From positions 1 through 7,278 of the forward strand of contig JAJZEJ010000576.1 of assembly GCA_021828635.1 (NCBI GenBank): DNA of 7,278 nt, given 5' to 3'. Positions within the stretch are counted from its first letter, which is position 1. The number at the start of each line of letters is the position of its first letter. This stretch comes from Chloroflexota bacterium. GTDB lineage: Bacteria; Chloroflexota; Ktedonobacteria; Ktedonobacterales; Ktedonobacteraceae. The position numbers and the translations under genes were made by a program. The notes beneath the pieces are model-generated. The model searched no databases, was not told where the DNA came from, and worked only from the letters and a program-made list of their open reading frames with translations. Below, piece by piece: positions 6,755 through 7,278 of this stretch.

Positions 6755-6774
6755 TCCCCCTTTGATTGATTATA
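6755..6774 (-). promoter_or_regulatory. Promoter -10 and ribosome site of the restriction-modification gene
   Basis: A consensus TATAAT lies at 6769-6774 on the minus strand and AAAGGGGGA at 6755-6763. Transcription should begin near 6762, so the Shine-Dalgarno would be at the very 5' end of the message, with only about 17 leader bases before GTG 6745. No good -35 is found 16-18 bases upstream (ATCCAA at best). The gene thus seems to have its own promoter after gpsA. Confidence 0.5.
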
Positions 6775-6816
6775 TGACAAATAAAGCCTCGTTGGATCGC
6801 GGGTAGCACATCTCAA

Positions 6817-7278
6817 TTACCCGATACCTTCTAGCTCATCTTTGGGGTCGCGCATCATGAGTTGTGGTACAGCTTTACGCGGGTCGAGACCCTCGAACAG
6901 CACGCGACTGAGTTGGCGCGTGATAGGCATCTCGACTCCATAGTGTTCGGCCAATTGCAACGCGGCTTTGGTCGTGGTAACACCTTCGGCGACGGAGCGT
7001 GTGGATGTTAGAATATCTTCCAACTTTTCTCCGGCAGCCAGACGGCGACCAAGCTGTTGATTGCGGCTGAGCGGACTGGCACAGGTGGCAATGAGGTCGC
7101 CAATACCGGCCAGTCCGGCAAAGGTCAGAGGATTGGCTCCGGCAGCGATACCCAGACGTGAAATCTCGGCCAGACCGCGTGTCATGAAGGCGGCTTTGGC
7201 ATTCTCACCATAACCCATGCCATCGTTGAAACCAGCCCCAATAGCGATGATATTTTTGAGTGCGCCCCCTAGTTCCAC
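6817..7278 (-). CDS. gpsA: Glycerol-3-phosphate dehydrogenase [NAD(P)+], C-terminal half, 5' end cut by window
   Basis: The last 153 residues of GpsA, the cytosolic enzyme that interconverts dihydroxyacetone phosphate and sn-glycerol 3-phosphate for phospholipid synthesis. VELGGALKNIIAIGAG at the window edge is the start of the all-helical substrate-binding domain, with the catalytic lysine at position 8 of the visible part. TRGLAEISRLG, GLAGIGDLIATCASPLSRN and SVAEGVTTTKA are the family's conserved blocks. The N-terminal Rossmann domain (roughly 180 residues, GxGxxG) lies outside the window, so the GTG at 7276-7278 is an internal Val, not a start. The frame ends with TAA 6817-6819. It is a housekeeping gene and marks the chromosomal edge of the defence cluster. 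Confidence 0.95.
   Translation of the reverse strand: MELGGALKNIIAIGAGFNDGMGYGENAKAAFMTRGLAEISRLGIAAGANPLTFAGLAGIGDLIATCASPLSRNQQLGRRLAAGEKLEDILTSTRSVAEGVTTTKAALQLAEHYGVEMPITRQLSRVLFEGLDPRKAVPQLMMRDPKDELEGIG

Noticed and set aside
6755..6816. Rho-independent terminator after gpsA
   Set aside because: No convincing GC-rich hairpin followed by a T run could be found on the minus strand; the same holds for the 13 bases between the convergent genes at 2872-2884.
1..7278. CRISPR array, tRNA, insertion sequence or integrase
   Set aside because: No regularly spaced repeats, no cloverleaf-like sequence and no transposase or recombinase motifs were seen on either strand.

Overview
The window is about 7.3 kb of bacterial DNA with medium GC. 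It holds a compact set of defence-type genes between two ordinary chromosomal genes, both cut by the window edges. One is a PadR-family regulator (left, 3' end missing) and the other is gpsA, glycerol-3-phosphate dehydrogenase (right, 5' end missing). No rRNA, tRNA, CRISPR array, transposase or integrase was seen. The host is not identified by any marker. Strong GGGGG-type ribosome binding sites, PadR regulators and a large single-chain restriction-modification protein would suit a Chloroflexota (Ktedonobacteria-like) genome, but that is a low-confidence guess.

Layout, right to left, since all genes but one read on the minus strand: gpsA C-terminal half (7278-6817); a 62-base gap plus a -10 box; a 1286-1289 residue Type IIG-like restriction-modification protein with an N-terminal PD-(D/E)XK-type nuclease, a central N6-adenine methyltransferase and a C-terminal specificity domain (6745-2885). 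Then a small one-helix membrane protein on the plus strand (2563-2871), whose stop lies 13 bases from the end of the restriction gene; a 167-base divergent promoter region; a two-gene operon of an SMC/AAA-type ATPase (2395-980) and a small protein with a D...ExK nuclease signature (968-492); then padR (414-1).

The most interesting part is the ATPase/nuclease pair. The second gene starts 11 bases after the ATPase stop, with its Shine-Dalgarno overlapping that stop, so the two are very likely translated as a unit. The architecture (overcoming-lysogenization/PARIS/Septu-like ATPase without its own TOPRIM domain, plus a small separate effector) fits an abortive-infection or anti-phage module, but I do not recognise it as a named system. 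The effector reading frame is interrupted by one in-frame TAA between the Asp and the Glu-x-Lys of the putative active site, so as sequenced the effector is probably disarmed while the ATPase is intact.

The heptamer TGATATA occurs in the padR promoter and as an inverted pair in the ATPase promoter, so the neighbouring PadR protein may control both. This is inference from short AT-rich sites.
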